Positions 1 through 7,474 of a stretch of DNA of 11,853 nt are shown here, piece after piece. The translations under genes and the position numbers were made by a program. Position 1 is the stretch's first letter, and every line of letters starts with the position of its first letter. Source of the stretch: Candidatus Puniceispirillum sp. (lineage in GTDB: Bacteria > Pseudomonadota > Alphaproteobacteria > Puniceispirillales > Puniceispirillaceae); contig JADHLR010000037.1 of NCBI GenBank assembly GCA_016780525.1, positions 1 to 11,853 of the forward strand. Direction: 5' to 3'. The notes beneath the pieces are model-generated. The model searched no databases. It saw only the letters and a program-made list of their open reading frames with translations, and was not told the DNA's origin.

Positions 1-2
1 AT

Positions 3-20
3 TATTTTCATGTGAAAATA
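3..20. promoter_or_regulatory. 18-bp perfect inverted repeat (possible operator)
   Basis: The sequence TATTTTCA-TG-TGAAAATA is a perfect palindrome with 8-bp arms and a 2-bp centre. It lies about 130 bp upstream of the regulator start. A dyad of this length suits a dimeric DNA-binding protein, so it may be an operator for the neighbouring regulator or for a divergent gene outside the window. A T-rich run follows (positions 25-33), so it could also be the weak, AU-rich end of a terminator for a gene to the left. The AT-rich stem makes that less likely. The symmetry is seen directly; the function is inferred. Confidence 0.4.
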
Positions 21-77
21 TGCTTGTTTTTTTCATTTTTGTTTGTCACGCTTTTTGCCTCTCATGTTGCGTAACAC

Positions 78-133
78 GACACAAATATGGTGACACAAAT
101 ATGGTGACGCAAATATGGTGACGCAAATATGGT
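78..133 (+). repeat. Four-copy 14-bp tandem repeat upstream of the regulator
   Basis: Four head-to-tail copies of a 14-bp unit occupy 78-91, 92-105, 106-119 and 120-133. Copies 1 and 2 read GACACAAATATGGT and copies 3 and 4 read GACGCAAATATGGT, so they differ only at the fourth base. The array ends 19 bp before the regulator start codon and therefore lies in its promoter or leader. Iterated sites in such a place often bind the adjacent regulator, but slippage-generated sequence without function would look the same. The 9-base core AATATGGTG occurs again at 766-774, just before the catabolic operon. Confidence 0.8.
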
Positions 134-152
134 TTTAACGTGAGGCGCAATT

Positions 153-746
153 ATGCTGGTCGAGGTTGATCCCCCACGCCGCCTGTCGCCGGTTCAATCG
201 AGTGGCAATATAGGTCGTGACATACGCGCCCTACGCCGGTCGCGCAACTGGACGTTAAACGATCTTGCCGAACAGCTTGGTCGGTCGGTCGGCTGGCTGT
301 CACAGGTTGAACGCGACGTCACTGAACCAGCGCTTGAAGATATCCGCAAAATTGCCGCGTTATTTAATCTGCCTGTTGGGTTTTTCTTCACCACACCTGC
401 CAATCAGAACGAGCAGCACCATATTGTGCGGGCCGGGTCTGGCCGGGTGATGAATGACACCTCAAAAGGGCTGCGCGAAGTCTTATTGTCGCCCGATCTT
501 GGCGGTGCGTTTGAAATTATCCATTCGATATTTGCGCCAGGGGCGAAATGCCCAACCCCGTTTGTACGGCCGACTGAAGAGGCGGGGTATGTTATTTCCG
601 GTCATTTTTCTTTGTTTATTGACGGCCAGCGGTTTGATTTGGACCCGGGTGACAGTTTCAGATTTGCCGGCGAGACCATCAGCTGGGTGAATGAAGGCAG
701 CGTTGATGCGGTTGTTGTATGGGTGATTGCCCCGCCGGTTTATTAA
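153..746 (+). CDS. XRE-family transcriptional regulator with C-terminal cupin domain
   Basis: This is a 197-residue DNA-binding regulator of the XRE-cupin type. Residues about 20-78 form a lambda-repressor-like helix-turn-helix; the recognition part is around LAEQLGRSVGWLSQVER and is followed by the usual ...LFNLPVGFFF tail. Residues about 125-193 form a small cupin barrel (EEAGYVISG, then DLDPGDSFRF), which in this family binds a small effector. The canonical second-motif histidine is not evident (the stretch reads ETISWVNEG), so metal binding is doubtful. GAGG at 142-145, 7 bases upstream, supports the ATG at 153. It is codirectional with, and 84 bp upstream of, a demethylation operon, so it is probably the local regulator responding to a methylated amine or a product. 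Tandem 14-bp repeats before it suggest autoregulation. The family assignment is firm; effector and target are inferred. Confidence 0.9.
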   Translation: MLVEVDPPRRLSPVQSSGNIGRDIRALRRSRNWTLNDLAEQLGRSVGWLSQVERDVTEPALEDIRKIAALFNLPVGFFFTTPANQNEQHHIVRAGSGRVMNDTSKGLREVLLSPDLGGAFEIIHSIFAPGAKCPTPFVRPTEEAGYVISGHFSLFIDGQRFDLDPGDSFRFAGETISWVNEGSVDAVVVWVIAPPVY

Positions 747-764
747 TTTCAGCGGTTTATTAAT
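736..764 (+). repeat. 12-bp direct repeat at the regulator stop codon
   Basis: CGGTTTATTAAT occurs at 736-747 and again at 753-764, 17 bp apart start to start. The first copy contains the regulator's TAA stop codon. It may be a local duplication or a pair of binding sites in front of the operon; nothing in the sequence decides between them. Confidence 0.6.
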
Positions 765-770
765 CAATAT

Positions 771-791
771 GGTGCCGAAATGGCGCTTTTT
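771..791 (+). terminator. Possible intrinsic terminator or attenuator between regulator and operon
   Basis: GGTGCC (771-776) can pair with GGCGCT (782-787) across a 5-base loop, using four Watson-Crick and two G-U pairs. A run of five T follows at 787-791. This looks like a modest rho-independent terminator located 25 bp after the regulator stop and 40 bp before the operon's first start codon. There is little room for a separate promoter after it, so partial read-through or attenuation is plausible. The stem is short and contains wobble pairs, so confidence is limited. Confidence 0.4.
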
Positions 792-814
792 GAAGCAGAG
801 ACATAAGACATATT

Positions 815-821
815 GGGAGAG
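815..821 (+). promoter_or_regulatory. Ribosome binding site that fixes the start of the first flavoprotein
   Basis: GGGAGAG lies 9 bases before the ATG at 831. An in-frame TTG at 813 would give six more residues, but it overlaps this Shine-Dalgarno sequence and has no good one of its own, so ATG 831 is the preferred start. Confidence 0.75.
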
Positions 822-830
822 ACTGAAACG

Positions 831-3365
831 ATGACACAAGCGGCCCCTGACACGAATGACACTGTGCGCCAGCCAACCGCCTCTTTGCCATCAACCGCTC
901 GGGTTGTTGTCATTGGCGGTGGTGCTGTCGGCTGTTCGGTTTTGTATCATCTGGCCAGCATGGGCTGGACCGATTGCGTGCTTCTTGAGAAAAACGAATT
1001 GACCTCTGGGTCGACCTGGCATGCGGCTGGCAATTGCCCAAATTTTGTCGGCTCCTGGACGATGATGAAAATCCAGTCCTATTCGACCAAGCTATATCGT
1101 GAACTTGGCGAGCTGGTGGATTATCCGATGAATTACCATGTCACTGGCGCGATCCGGCTGGCACATAGCCGCCAGCGGATGGAGGAGTTTCGCCATGTAG
1201 CGGCGATGGGCAGACAGATGGGCGTCGAATTTCAGGAAATGTCCAACAGCGAGATGCAGGATATTTATCCGTTTTTGGAAACCCATGATCTGTATGGCGG
1301 ACAGTGGGATCCGCTGGATGGTGATATTGACCCGGCGCAATTGACCCAGGCACTTGCCAAAGGGGCGCGTGACAAAGGCGCTAGAATTGTCCGGTTCTGC
1401 CCGGTAACGCATGTCGAGCGTGCGCAGGATGAATGGGTGGTTACCACGCCAAACGGAACAATCCGTGCGGAATATGTGGTCAATGCGGCTGGCTATCGGG
1501 CGGCAGAGTTGGGCCGCATGTTTGGCCGTGACGTGCCATGTGTGTCGCTGGCGCATCAATATCTGATCACTGAACCGGTTGCCGAATTAACCGCCCGCGA
1601 TACAAAGCTGCCATTGCTGCGCGATCCGGACAGTTCCTATTATCTGCGCCAGGAAAAGGACGGGCTTTTGCTTGGCCCTTATGAGAAAAACTGCCGGGCG
1701 CATTGGGTCGATGCAAGTGATCCAATGCCTGATGATTTTTCTTTCCAGCTCTATAATGACGATCTGGAGCGGCTCGAGTGGTATATTGAGGATGCCTGCG
1801 CACGGGTGCCGCTGTTGGGCACCGCTGGTATCACGCGTGTGGTGAATGGGCCGATTCCCTACACGCCAGACGGTCTGCCATTGATTGGCCCGATGCCGGG
1901 CGTGCCGAATGCGTTTGAGGCATGCGTCTTTACCTTTGGTATTGTTCAGGCTGGCGGGGCTGGCAAATTGCTGGCTGAAATGATTGTTGAGGGCGAAACC
2001 GAAACGGATAGCTGGGCCGTCGACCCGCGCCGCTTTACCGACCATGTCGATCAAGCCTATGTCACGGCCAAAGCGATTGAGACCTACAGCCATGAATATG
2101 CGATGCATTTCCCGCAGATACAATGGCCAGCCGGGCGCAAAGCCAAAGTCTCGCCATTATATGACCGGCTGGCGGCGGCTGGCGCTGAATTCGGCAGCTA
2201 TGGCGGTTGGGAACGGGCAGACTGGTTCCCGAAACATGATGCCGATCGCCGCCCGGCGAACAGCTATGATCGCCAGCATTGGTTTGACGCTGTCGGTGAA
2301 GAATGTCGGCATGTCGCCGCACATGCGGGTATTTTGGAACTGACCGGGTTTTCGCGGTTTCATCTCACCGGCAAGGGTGCGGCTGACTGGCTGGCATCGC
2401 TGGTGACCGGCAATCTGCCAAAAGTCGGGCGTATCGGACTGATATATTTTGCCTCGCCAAAGGGCAAAATATTAACCGAGATGACAGCGACACGCATCGC
2501 CGAAGATGAATTTTTACTGATCACCGGTGCTGGTGCCTATTGGCATGATCGTGACCTGCTGAACGGCTATTTGCCTAATTCTGATGAAACTGATTCTGGT
2601 GACATCAGCCTGCGCGATATGACCCGTGATGTCGCCACCTTGCTGATTACCGGGCCAAAATCCCCGGCGATCATTGCGGCGGCGACCGGGAAAAGCACGG
2701 CGTCAACAGATTTCCCATGGCTGTCCTTCCAGTCTTGCCAGATTGCAAATTGTGATGCCACCGCGATCCGCGTCTCATTTGCCGGTGAAGCAGGCTGGGA
2801 AATCCATTGTAATATGGCCGATATTGTCGCCGTTTATGATGCCATTATGGCGGCCGGTGCGCCTCATAATCTTGGTCATTTTGGCATGTTGGCGCTCGAT
2901 TCAATGCGGCTCGAAAAGGGCTATCGGGCGTGGAAATCTGATCTGACATCAGATTACACAATGCTTGAGAGTGGGCTTGGCCGGTGGGTTAAATTCGACA
3001 AGCCCGAATTTGTCGGACGTGCCGCATTGCAGGCCGAACATCAGGCTGGTGTGCAAAGCCAATTTGTGACATTGACGCTTGATGACCCGGCCCCGGCTGA
3101 TGACCAGACTGGTGACACGTCAGATGCCTTTGGTGAGGCGGTGTATCTCAGCGTTGTTCAGTGCGACGGCGTTGATGCAGGTCTGGTGGTGTCAGCCGGC
3201 TATGGACACCGGGTCGGTGCATCGATCGCCATGGCGGTGATCGACAGCGACAAACTGTCGGCGTCTGAACATATCACGGTGACGGTTTTGGGGCGCCAGC
3301 GTGAAGCGCATCTGGTGCCATCACATGTCCTGTATGACCCACAAAATGAAAAATTGAGAGGGTAG
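831..3365 (+). CDS. Dimethylglycine dehydrogenase-like flavoprotein (FAD oxidoreductase fused to GcvT-like folate domain)
   Basis: This 844-residue protein probably oxidises an N-methyl group of a small amine, such as dimethylglycine, and passes the one-carbon unit to tetrahydrofolate. A Rossmann FAD site GGGAVG is at 29-34. The motif STWHAAG at 61-67 holds His64, which corresponds to the histidine that covalently carries FAD in dimethylglycine and sarcosine dehydrogenases. The DAO-type domain covers about 24-390, a linking domain about 390-445, and the aminomethyltransferase (GcvT) domains about 450-835, with the folate-site motif GEAGWE at 652-657. Where many GcvT-type proteins have an Asp, this one has Glu550 (KILTEMTATR); as I recall, vertebrate dimethylglycine dehydrogenase also has Glu there, which supports that assignment. 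It has no signal peptide. It is the first gene of a three-gene operon, ending 5 bp before its paralogue. The family is firm; the exact substrate is not proven. Confidence 0.85.
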   Translation: MTQAAPDTNDTVRQPTASLPSTARVVVIGGGAVGCSVLYHLASMGWTDCVLLEKNELTSGSTWHAAGNCPNFVGSWTMMKIQSYSTKLYRELGELVDYPMNYHVTGAIRLAHSRQRMEEFRHVAAMGRQMGVEFQEMSNSEMQDIYPFLETHDLYGGQWDPLDGDIDPAQLTQALAKGARDKGARIVRFCPVTHVERAQDEWVVTTPNGTIRAEYVVNAAGYRAAELGRMFGRDVPCVSLAHQYLITEPVAELTARDTKLPLLRDPDSSYYLRQEKDGLLLGPYEKNCRAHWVDASDPMPDDFSFQLYNDDLERLEWYIEDACARVPLLGTAGITRVVNGPIPYTPDGLPLIGPMPGVPNAFEACVFTFGIVQAGGAGKLLAEMIVEGETETDSWAVDPRRFTDHVDQAYVTAKAIETYSHEYAMHFPQIQWPAGRKAKVSPLYDRLAAAGAEFGSYGGWERADWFPKHDADRRPANSYDRQHWFDAVGEECRHVAAHAGILELTGFSRFHLTGKGAADWLASLVTGNLPKVGRIGLIYFASPKGKILTEMTATRIAEDEFLLITGAGAYWHDRDLLNGYLPNSDETDSGDISLRDMTRDVATLLITGPKSPAIIAAATGKSTASTDFPWLSFQSCQIANCDATAIRVSFAGEAGWEIHCNMADIVAVYDAIMAAGAPHNLGHFGMLALDSMRLEKGYRAWKSDLTSDYTMLESGLGRWVKFDKPEFVGRAALQAEHQAGVQSQFVTLTLDDPAPADDQTGDTSDAFGEAVYLSVVQCDGVDAGLVVSAGYGHRVGASIAMAVIDSDKLSASEHITVTVLGRQREAHLVPSHVLYDPQNEKLRG

Positions 3366-3370
3366 TTAAG

Positions 3371-5842
3371 ATGACAGCCCCATCACAGGCGCGTGCAGTT
3401 ATCATTGGAGGTGGCGTTGTTGGCTGCTCGATTGCCTATCATCTGGGGAAATTGGGCTGGCGTGATGTCGTGTTGCTCGAGCGCAAACAATTGACATGCG
3501 GCACAACATGGCATGCGGCTGGTTTGATTGCGCAATTGCGGGCGACGCAGAATATGACCCGCTTGGCGAAATATTCGCAGGAGCTTTATTTTGGTCTGGA
3601 GGCTGAAACAGGTGTGGCAACCGGCTTTAAGCGGAATGGATCAATCACTGTCGCGCTGAGCGATGAACGCATGGAAGAACTGCGTCGTTCGGCGGCAATG
3701 GCGCGTGCATTCGGCGTTGAAATTGACGAAATTTCGCCAACCGATATTGCCGCGCGCTATCCCGGTTTATCGGTTGCCGATGTTGTTGGCGGTGTCTGGT
3801 TGCCAAAAGATGGCCAGGCCGATCCGGTGAATATCACCCAGGCATTGGCCAAAGGTGCGCGCAATTTTGGGGTAAAGATTCATCAGGGCGTGAAGGTCAC
3901 CGGCATCACCCAGGCAAATGGCCGGGTCACTGGCGTGACAACTGACGCTGGCAATATTACCGCTGATTATGTGGTCAATGCTGGCGGCATGTGGGCCCGT
4001 GATATTGGTCAGATGGCTGGTGTGGCGGTGCCGCTTCACGCATGTGAACATTTTTATATCGTCACCGAAGCGATGCCCGCATTGACCGCTAATCTGCCGG
4101 TTTTGCGGGTGCCGGATGAATGCGCCTATTACAAGGAAGATGCCGGTAAAATTCTGCTTGGGGCGTTTGAACCAAATTCAAAACCATGGGGTATGAACGG
4201 CATTCCCGAAGATTTTGAATTTGATTCCCTGCCCGAGGATTTTGATCATTTTGAACCGATTCTGGAACGTGCTGTCGAGCGCTTTCCGATGCTGGCGACT
4301 GCCGGCATTCAGACCTTTTTCAATGGCCCGGAAAGCTTTACACCGGATGACCGTTATATTCTCGGCGAAGCACCGGAAGTTAAGAATTTCTTTGTCGCTG
4401 CCGGCTTTAACTCGGTCGGGATTCAATCGGCGGGGGGCGCTGGTATGGTGCTGGCTGAATGGATGGAAACCGGCAATGCACCGATTGACCTATGGGATGT
4501 TGATATCCGCCGGATGCAGCCATTTCAAGCCAATCGCAGCTACCTGCAAAGCCGTGTTTCAGAGACCTTGGGGCTGCTCTATGCTGATCATTTCCCCTAT
4601 CGGCAATTCGCCTCGGCACGCGGCGTGCGGCGCTCGCCGGTACATAATTACCTGGCTGATCATGGGGCGTGTTTTGGCGAGGTTGCGGGGTGGGAACGGG
4701 CGAACTGGTTCCTGCCGGAAACTGCTGTCGCGGCTGGCGAAACGCCAGCTTATGAATATAGCTGGAAACGCCAGAACTGGTTTGACTATAGCGCTGCCGA
4801 ACATCATGCCGTGCGCCAGACAGTTGGTCTGTTTGATATGTCCAGCTTTGGCAAAATCAAGCTTGTCGGGCGTGATGCCGAAGCTGTTTTGCAGCGCATA
4901 GCGGCAAATGATATGGCTGTGCCTGTTGGCAAAATTGTGTATACGCAATTCCTCAATGAGGCAGGCCATATCGAAGCTGATGTCACGGTGACACGGCTGG
5001 CAGCAGATGAATTTCTTGTGGTAACACCGGCGGCAACGATACGCCGTGATTTGCATTGGATCACATCGCATATTCCGGATGATGCACAGGCCTATGCGAT
5101 TGATATGACAGTATCTGAATCGGTGCTGGTGGTTATGGGGCCGCAGGCCCGGCAATTCCTGCAGCCGTTAATTCCGCAAAGTCTGGAGAATGATGATTTT
5201 GCCTTTGGCACGATGCAGCCAATTGAAATTGGCCATGCGGTCGGTCGTGCGCATCGTGTGACCTATGTTGGCGAGCTGGGATGGGAATTATATATCCCGG
5301 CCGATATGTCGGCGCATGTTTTTGAAACATTGATGGCCCGCCGCGCAGAGCATCCTATGGCGTTATGCGGCTTGCATGCTTTGGATAGTTGCCGCATTGA
5401 AAAAGCCTTCCGACATTTTGGCCATGATATTTCAAATGAAGACCATGTTCTTGAAGCCGGGCTGGGATTTGCGGTGAAGGAAGACAAGCCGGCCGGCCGG
5501 TTTGGCGGCATGATTGGCGCCGATGCGGTGCGCGCCAAGCGCAATGATGGGCTGGCACAAAGACTGATGCAATTCCGCCTGAAAGACCCGCAGCCCCTGC
5601 TCTATCACAATGAGGCAATTCTGCGTGATGGCGAATTAATTGGCTATCTGACCAGCGGCAATTATGGCCATCATTTGGGTGCGGCTATTGGGCTTGGCTA
5701 TGTGAAATGCGCCGCTGTTGGTGAAACAGCACAGCAACAGTTGCAATCAAACTATCAGATTGATGTTGCCGGCCAACTTGTTGATGCCGAAGTGAGTTTC
5801 CGTCCAATGTATGATCCGAAAGCCTTGCAGATTAGATTGTAA
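3371..5842 (+). CDS. Sarcosine dehydrogenase-like flavoprotein (FAD oxidoreductase fused to GcvT-like folate domain)
   Basis: This 823-residue paralogue of the upstream gene has the same domain order. The FAD site GGGVVG is at 13-18. TTWHAAG at 45-51 contains His48, the expected covalent FAD attachment. The DAO-type domain runs to about 375, and the GcvT-like folate domain covers about 425-815 with GELGWE at 634-639. Unlike its neighbour it keeps Asp537 in GHIEADVTVTRL, the residue expected to help catalysis at the folate site. The stretches CGTTWHAAGL and IEADVTVTRL recall sarcosine dehydrogenase more than dimethylglycine dehydrogenase (from memory, not aligned). It likely demethylates a secondary N-methyl amine such as sarcosine, producing 5,10-methylene-tetrahydrofolate. 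GAGAGGG at 3356-3362, inside the end of the previous gene, is its ribosome site. The 5-bp gap implies translational coupling. Electrons probably go to an electron-transfer flavoprotein, not encoded here. Confidence 0.85.
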   Translation: MTAPSQARAVIIGGGVVGCSIAYHLGKLGWRDVVLLERKQLTCGTTWHAAGLIAQLRATQNMTRLAKYSQELYFGLEAETGVATGFKRNGSITVALSDERMEELRRSAAMARAFGVEIDEISPTDIAARYPGLSVADVVGGVWLPKDGQADPVNITQALAKGARNFGVKIHQGVKVTGITQANGRVTGVTTDAGNITADYVVNAGGMWARDIGQMAGVAVPLHACEHFYIVTEAMPALTANLPVLRVPDECAYYKEDAGKILLGAFEPNSKPWGMNGIPEDFEFDSLPEDFDHFEPILERAVERFPMLATAGIQTFFNGPESFTPDDRYILGEAPEVKNFFVAAGFNSVGIQSAGGAGMVLAEWMETGNAPIDLWDVDIRRMQPFQANRSYLQSRVSETLGLLYADHFPYRQFASARGVRRSPVHNYLADHGACFGEVAGWERANWFLPETAVAAGETPAYEYSWKRQNWFDYSAAEHHAVRQTVGLFDMSSFGKIKLVGRDAEAVLQRIAANDMAVPVGKIVYTQFLNEAGHIEADVTVTRLAADEFLVVTPAATIRRDLHWITSHIPDDAQAYAIDMTVSESVLVVMGPQARQFLQPLIPQSLENDDFAFGTMQPIEIGHAVGRAHRVTYVGELGWELYIPADMSAHVFETLMARRAEHPMALCGLHALDSCRIEKAFRHFGHDISNEDHVLEAGLGFAVKEDKPAGRFGGMIGADAVRAKRNDGLAQRLMQFRLKDPQPLLYHNEAILRDGELIGYLTSGNYGHHLGAAIGLGYVKCAAVGETAQQQLQSNYQIDVAGQLVDAEVSFRPMYDPKALQIRL

Positions 5843-5854
5843 AGGGGATATCGC

Positions 5855-7411
5855 ATGAAAAATTTTGAACGTTTGATCCCGCGATCAGGCCGACGCAGCG
5901 GTGGCCGCGAAGCACGCCGCAGCTTGCGGGCGGCACCATTAGCCGAAGATTTGCGTCCGGTTCGTGCCGGTTTGTCGGGTGGCCAGTTTAAGCCACTTGA
6001 TGATGCGGCGGTGCAGGCAATCAATGATACGGTGTTTCAAATCCTTGCAGAAATAGGCCTGAGCCAGGCCCCTGATTCAGGCATTGGCTATATGACCAAA
6101 GCCGGGGCGCAGTTGGGTGATGACGGGCGGCTGCGGTTTCCCCGGGCGCTTGTCGAGGATACCTTGGCCAATTGTGCCCGGCATATCACGCTGTGCGGGC
6201 AGGACGCAAAACATGACATGAAGCTATCTGGCTCACGCGTGCATTATGGCACGGCCGGGGCGGCAGTGCATGTTGTTGATGTGAAGCAAAACAACTATCG
6301 CGAATCCTATTTGGCCGATATTTATGACGCGGCGCGTATTGTGGAGAAAATGGATAATATCCATTTTTTTCAACGCCCGATGGTGGCGCGTGATATTGAA
6401 GACCCGGCTGATCTTGATCTGAACACCATCTATGCCGCGGTGCGGGGCACGACCAAACATGTTGGCGTCAGCTTTACCGAGGTCGACAATATGGGCCCGT
6501 GCATCGAGATGCTGCACATTATTGCTGGTGGTGAGGATAAATGGCGGGCGCGGCCATTCGTGTCAAACAGTAACTGTTTTGTGGTGCCGCCTTTGCGGTT
6601 TGCGACCGAGTCTTGTTTGGTCATGGAAAGGGCGGTTCATGCCGGCATGCCGGTGCTGCTGTTATCGGCCGGACAGGCCGGCGCCACGGCGCCAGCCAGC
6701 ATCGCCGGGGCGGTGGCGCAAGCCCTCGCCGAGGTGATTGCCGGGCTTGTCTATGTCAATGCGATGAAACCCGGCCATCCTTGTATTTGTGGCACCTGGC
6801 CATTTGTGTCTGATCTGCGGACCGGGGCGATGTCGGGTGGCTCGGGTGAACAGGGGCTATTGACCGCGGCATGTTCGCAGATGCTGCAATATTATGATCT
6901 GCCTGGCGGTGCGGCGGCGGGCATGGCTGATGCGAAAATGCCCGATGCGCAATCTGGATATGAAAAGGGCAGTACGCTGGTAATGGCCGGATTGTCCGGC
7001 TTGAATATGGTGTATGAGGCGGCTGGTATGCATGCCTCACTTCTTGGCTTTTGTCTTGAGAGCCTGATTATTGACAATGATATGCTGGGTCAGTGTATGC
7101 GTTGTGTACGGGGGATCGAGGTGAATGAGACAACGCTGGATATGCAGGTCATGAAAGATGTCTGTATCGGCGGGCCGGGGCATTATCTGGGGCATGAGCA
7201 GACCATTTCCCTGATGCAGACCGAATATATCTATCCGGAAATTGGCGATCGTTCCAGCCCCAAGGAATGGGAAGAACTAAATAAACCAAATCTTGTAGAA
7301 ACCGCGATAAAGCGCAAACAGGAGATATTGGATAATTTTCATCCAACGCATCTGTCGGCTGAACTGGACGCTGATTTGCGCAGTAAATTCAGAATTCTGC
7401 TCGACGCATGA
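5855..7411 (+). CDS. MttB-family (trimethylamine methyltransferase-like) protein, pyrrolysine-free
   Basis: This 518-residue member of the trimethylamine methyltransferase superfamily is close to the usual length (about 480-520). Characteristic stretches include YGTAGAAVHVVD (131-142), the glycine- and serine-rich GAMSGGSGEQ (324-333), and GMADAKMPDAQSGYEKG (356-372). The frame has no internal stop, so it is not a pyrrolysine-containing MttB. Known non-pyrrolysine members, such as the glycine betaine methyltransferase MtgB, move a methyl group from a quaternary amine to a corrinoid protein. The N-terminus (about 1-27) is strongly basic with several arginines and no signal peptide. AGGGGA at 5843-5848, 6 bases before the ATG, gives a strong start. 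It lies 12 bp after the second flavoprotein and closes the operon, so it probably feeds the same demethylation pathway by acting on a more highly methylated amine. No corrinoid partner gene is present, so its methyl acceptor is unknown. Confidence 0.85.
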   Translation: MKNFERLIPRSGRRSGGREARRSLRAAPLAEDLRPVRAGLSGGQFKPLDDAAVQAINDTVFQILAEIGLSQAPDSGIGYMTKAGAQLGDDGRLRFPRALVEDTLANCARHITLCGQDAKHDMKLSGSRVHYGTAGAAVHVVDVKQNNYRESYLADIYDAARIVEKMDNIHFFQRPMVARDIEDPADLDLNTIYAAVRGTTKHVGVSFTEVDNMGPCIEMLHIIAGGEDKWRARPFVSNSNCFVVPPLRFATESCLVMERAVHAGMPVLLLSAGQAGATAPASIAGAVAQALAEVIAGLVYVNAMKPGHPCICGTWPFVSDLRTGAMSGGSGEQGLLTAACSQMLQYYDLPGGAAAGMADAKMPDAQSGYEKGSTLVMAGLSGLNMVYEAAGMHASLLGFCLESLIIDNDMLGQCMRCVRGIEVNETTLDMQVMKDVCIGGPGHYLGHEQTISLMQTEYIYPEIGDRSSPKEWEELNKPNLVETAIKRKQEILDNFHPTHLSAELDADLRSKFRILLDA

Positions 7412-7429
7412 GGCCGCCGCATCTGCGCT

Positions 7430-7474
7430 GGCTTTCATTACGCCGGCTTTAATTACGCCAGCTTTAATTACGAA
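7430..7474. repeat. Three-copy 15-bp tandem repeat at the convergent gene ends
   Basis: Three copies of a 15-bp unit lie at 7430-7444 (GGCTTTCATTACGCC), 7445-7459 (GGCTTTAATTACGCC) and 7460-7474 (AGCTTTAATTACGAA). The array fills most of the gap between the two operons and contains the TAA stop of the reverse-strand dehydrogenase/hydratase gene. Because 15 is a multiple of three, the next copy repeats TAA in the same frame, giving tandem stops. I see no clear intrinsic terminator in the 52-bp gap. Confidence 0.75.

Noticed and set aside
813..830. TTG at 813 as the start of the first flavoprotein
   Set aside because: It overlaps the GGGAGAG ribosome site that serves the ATG at 831, and the six extra residues are not part of any domain.
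4215..4901. 228-residue forward open frame inside the second flavoprotein
   Set aside because: It is an out-of-frame shadow of a well-supported gene, with no ribosome site and no recognisable domain.
831..5842. DMSP demethylase (DmdA) or trimethylamine N-oxide demethylase
   Set aside because: Both genes carry a large N-terminal covalent-FAD dehydrogenase domain, which DmdA lacks, and the overall architecture is that of dimethylglycine/sarcosine dehydrogenases.
5855..7411. Pyrrolysine (in-frame amber) in the MttB-like gene
   Set aside because: The frame runs unbroken from ATG to a TGA stop with a normal full length; no internal TAG is needed or present.
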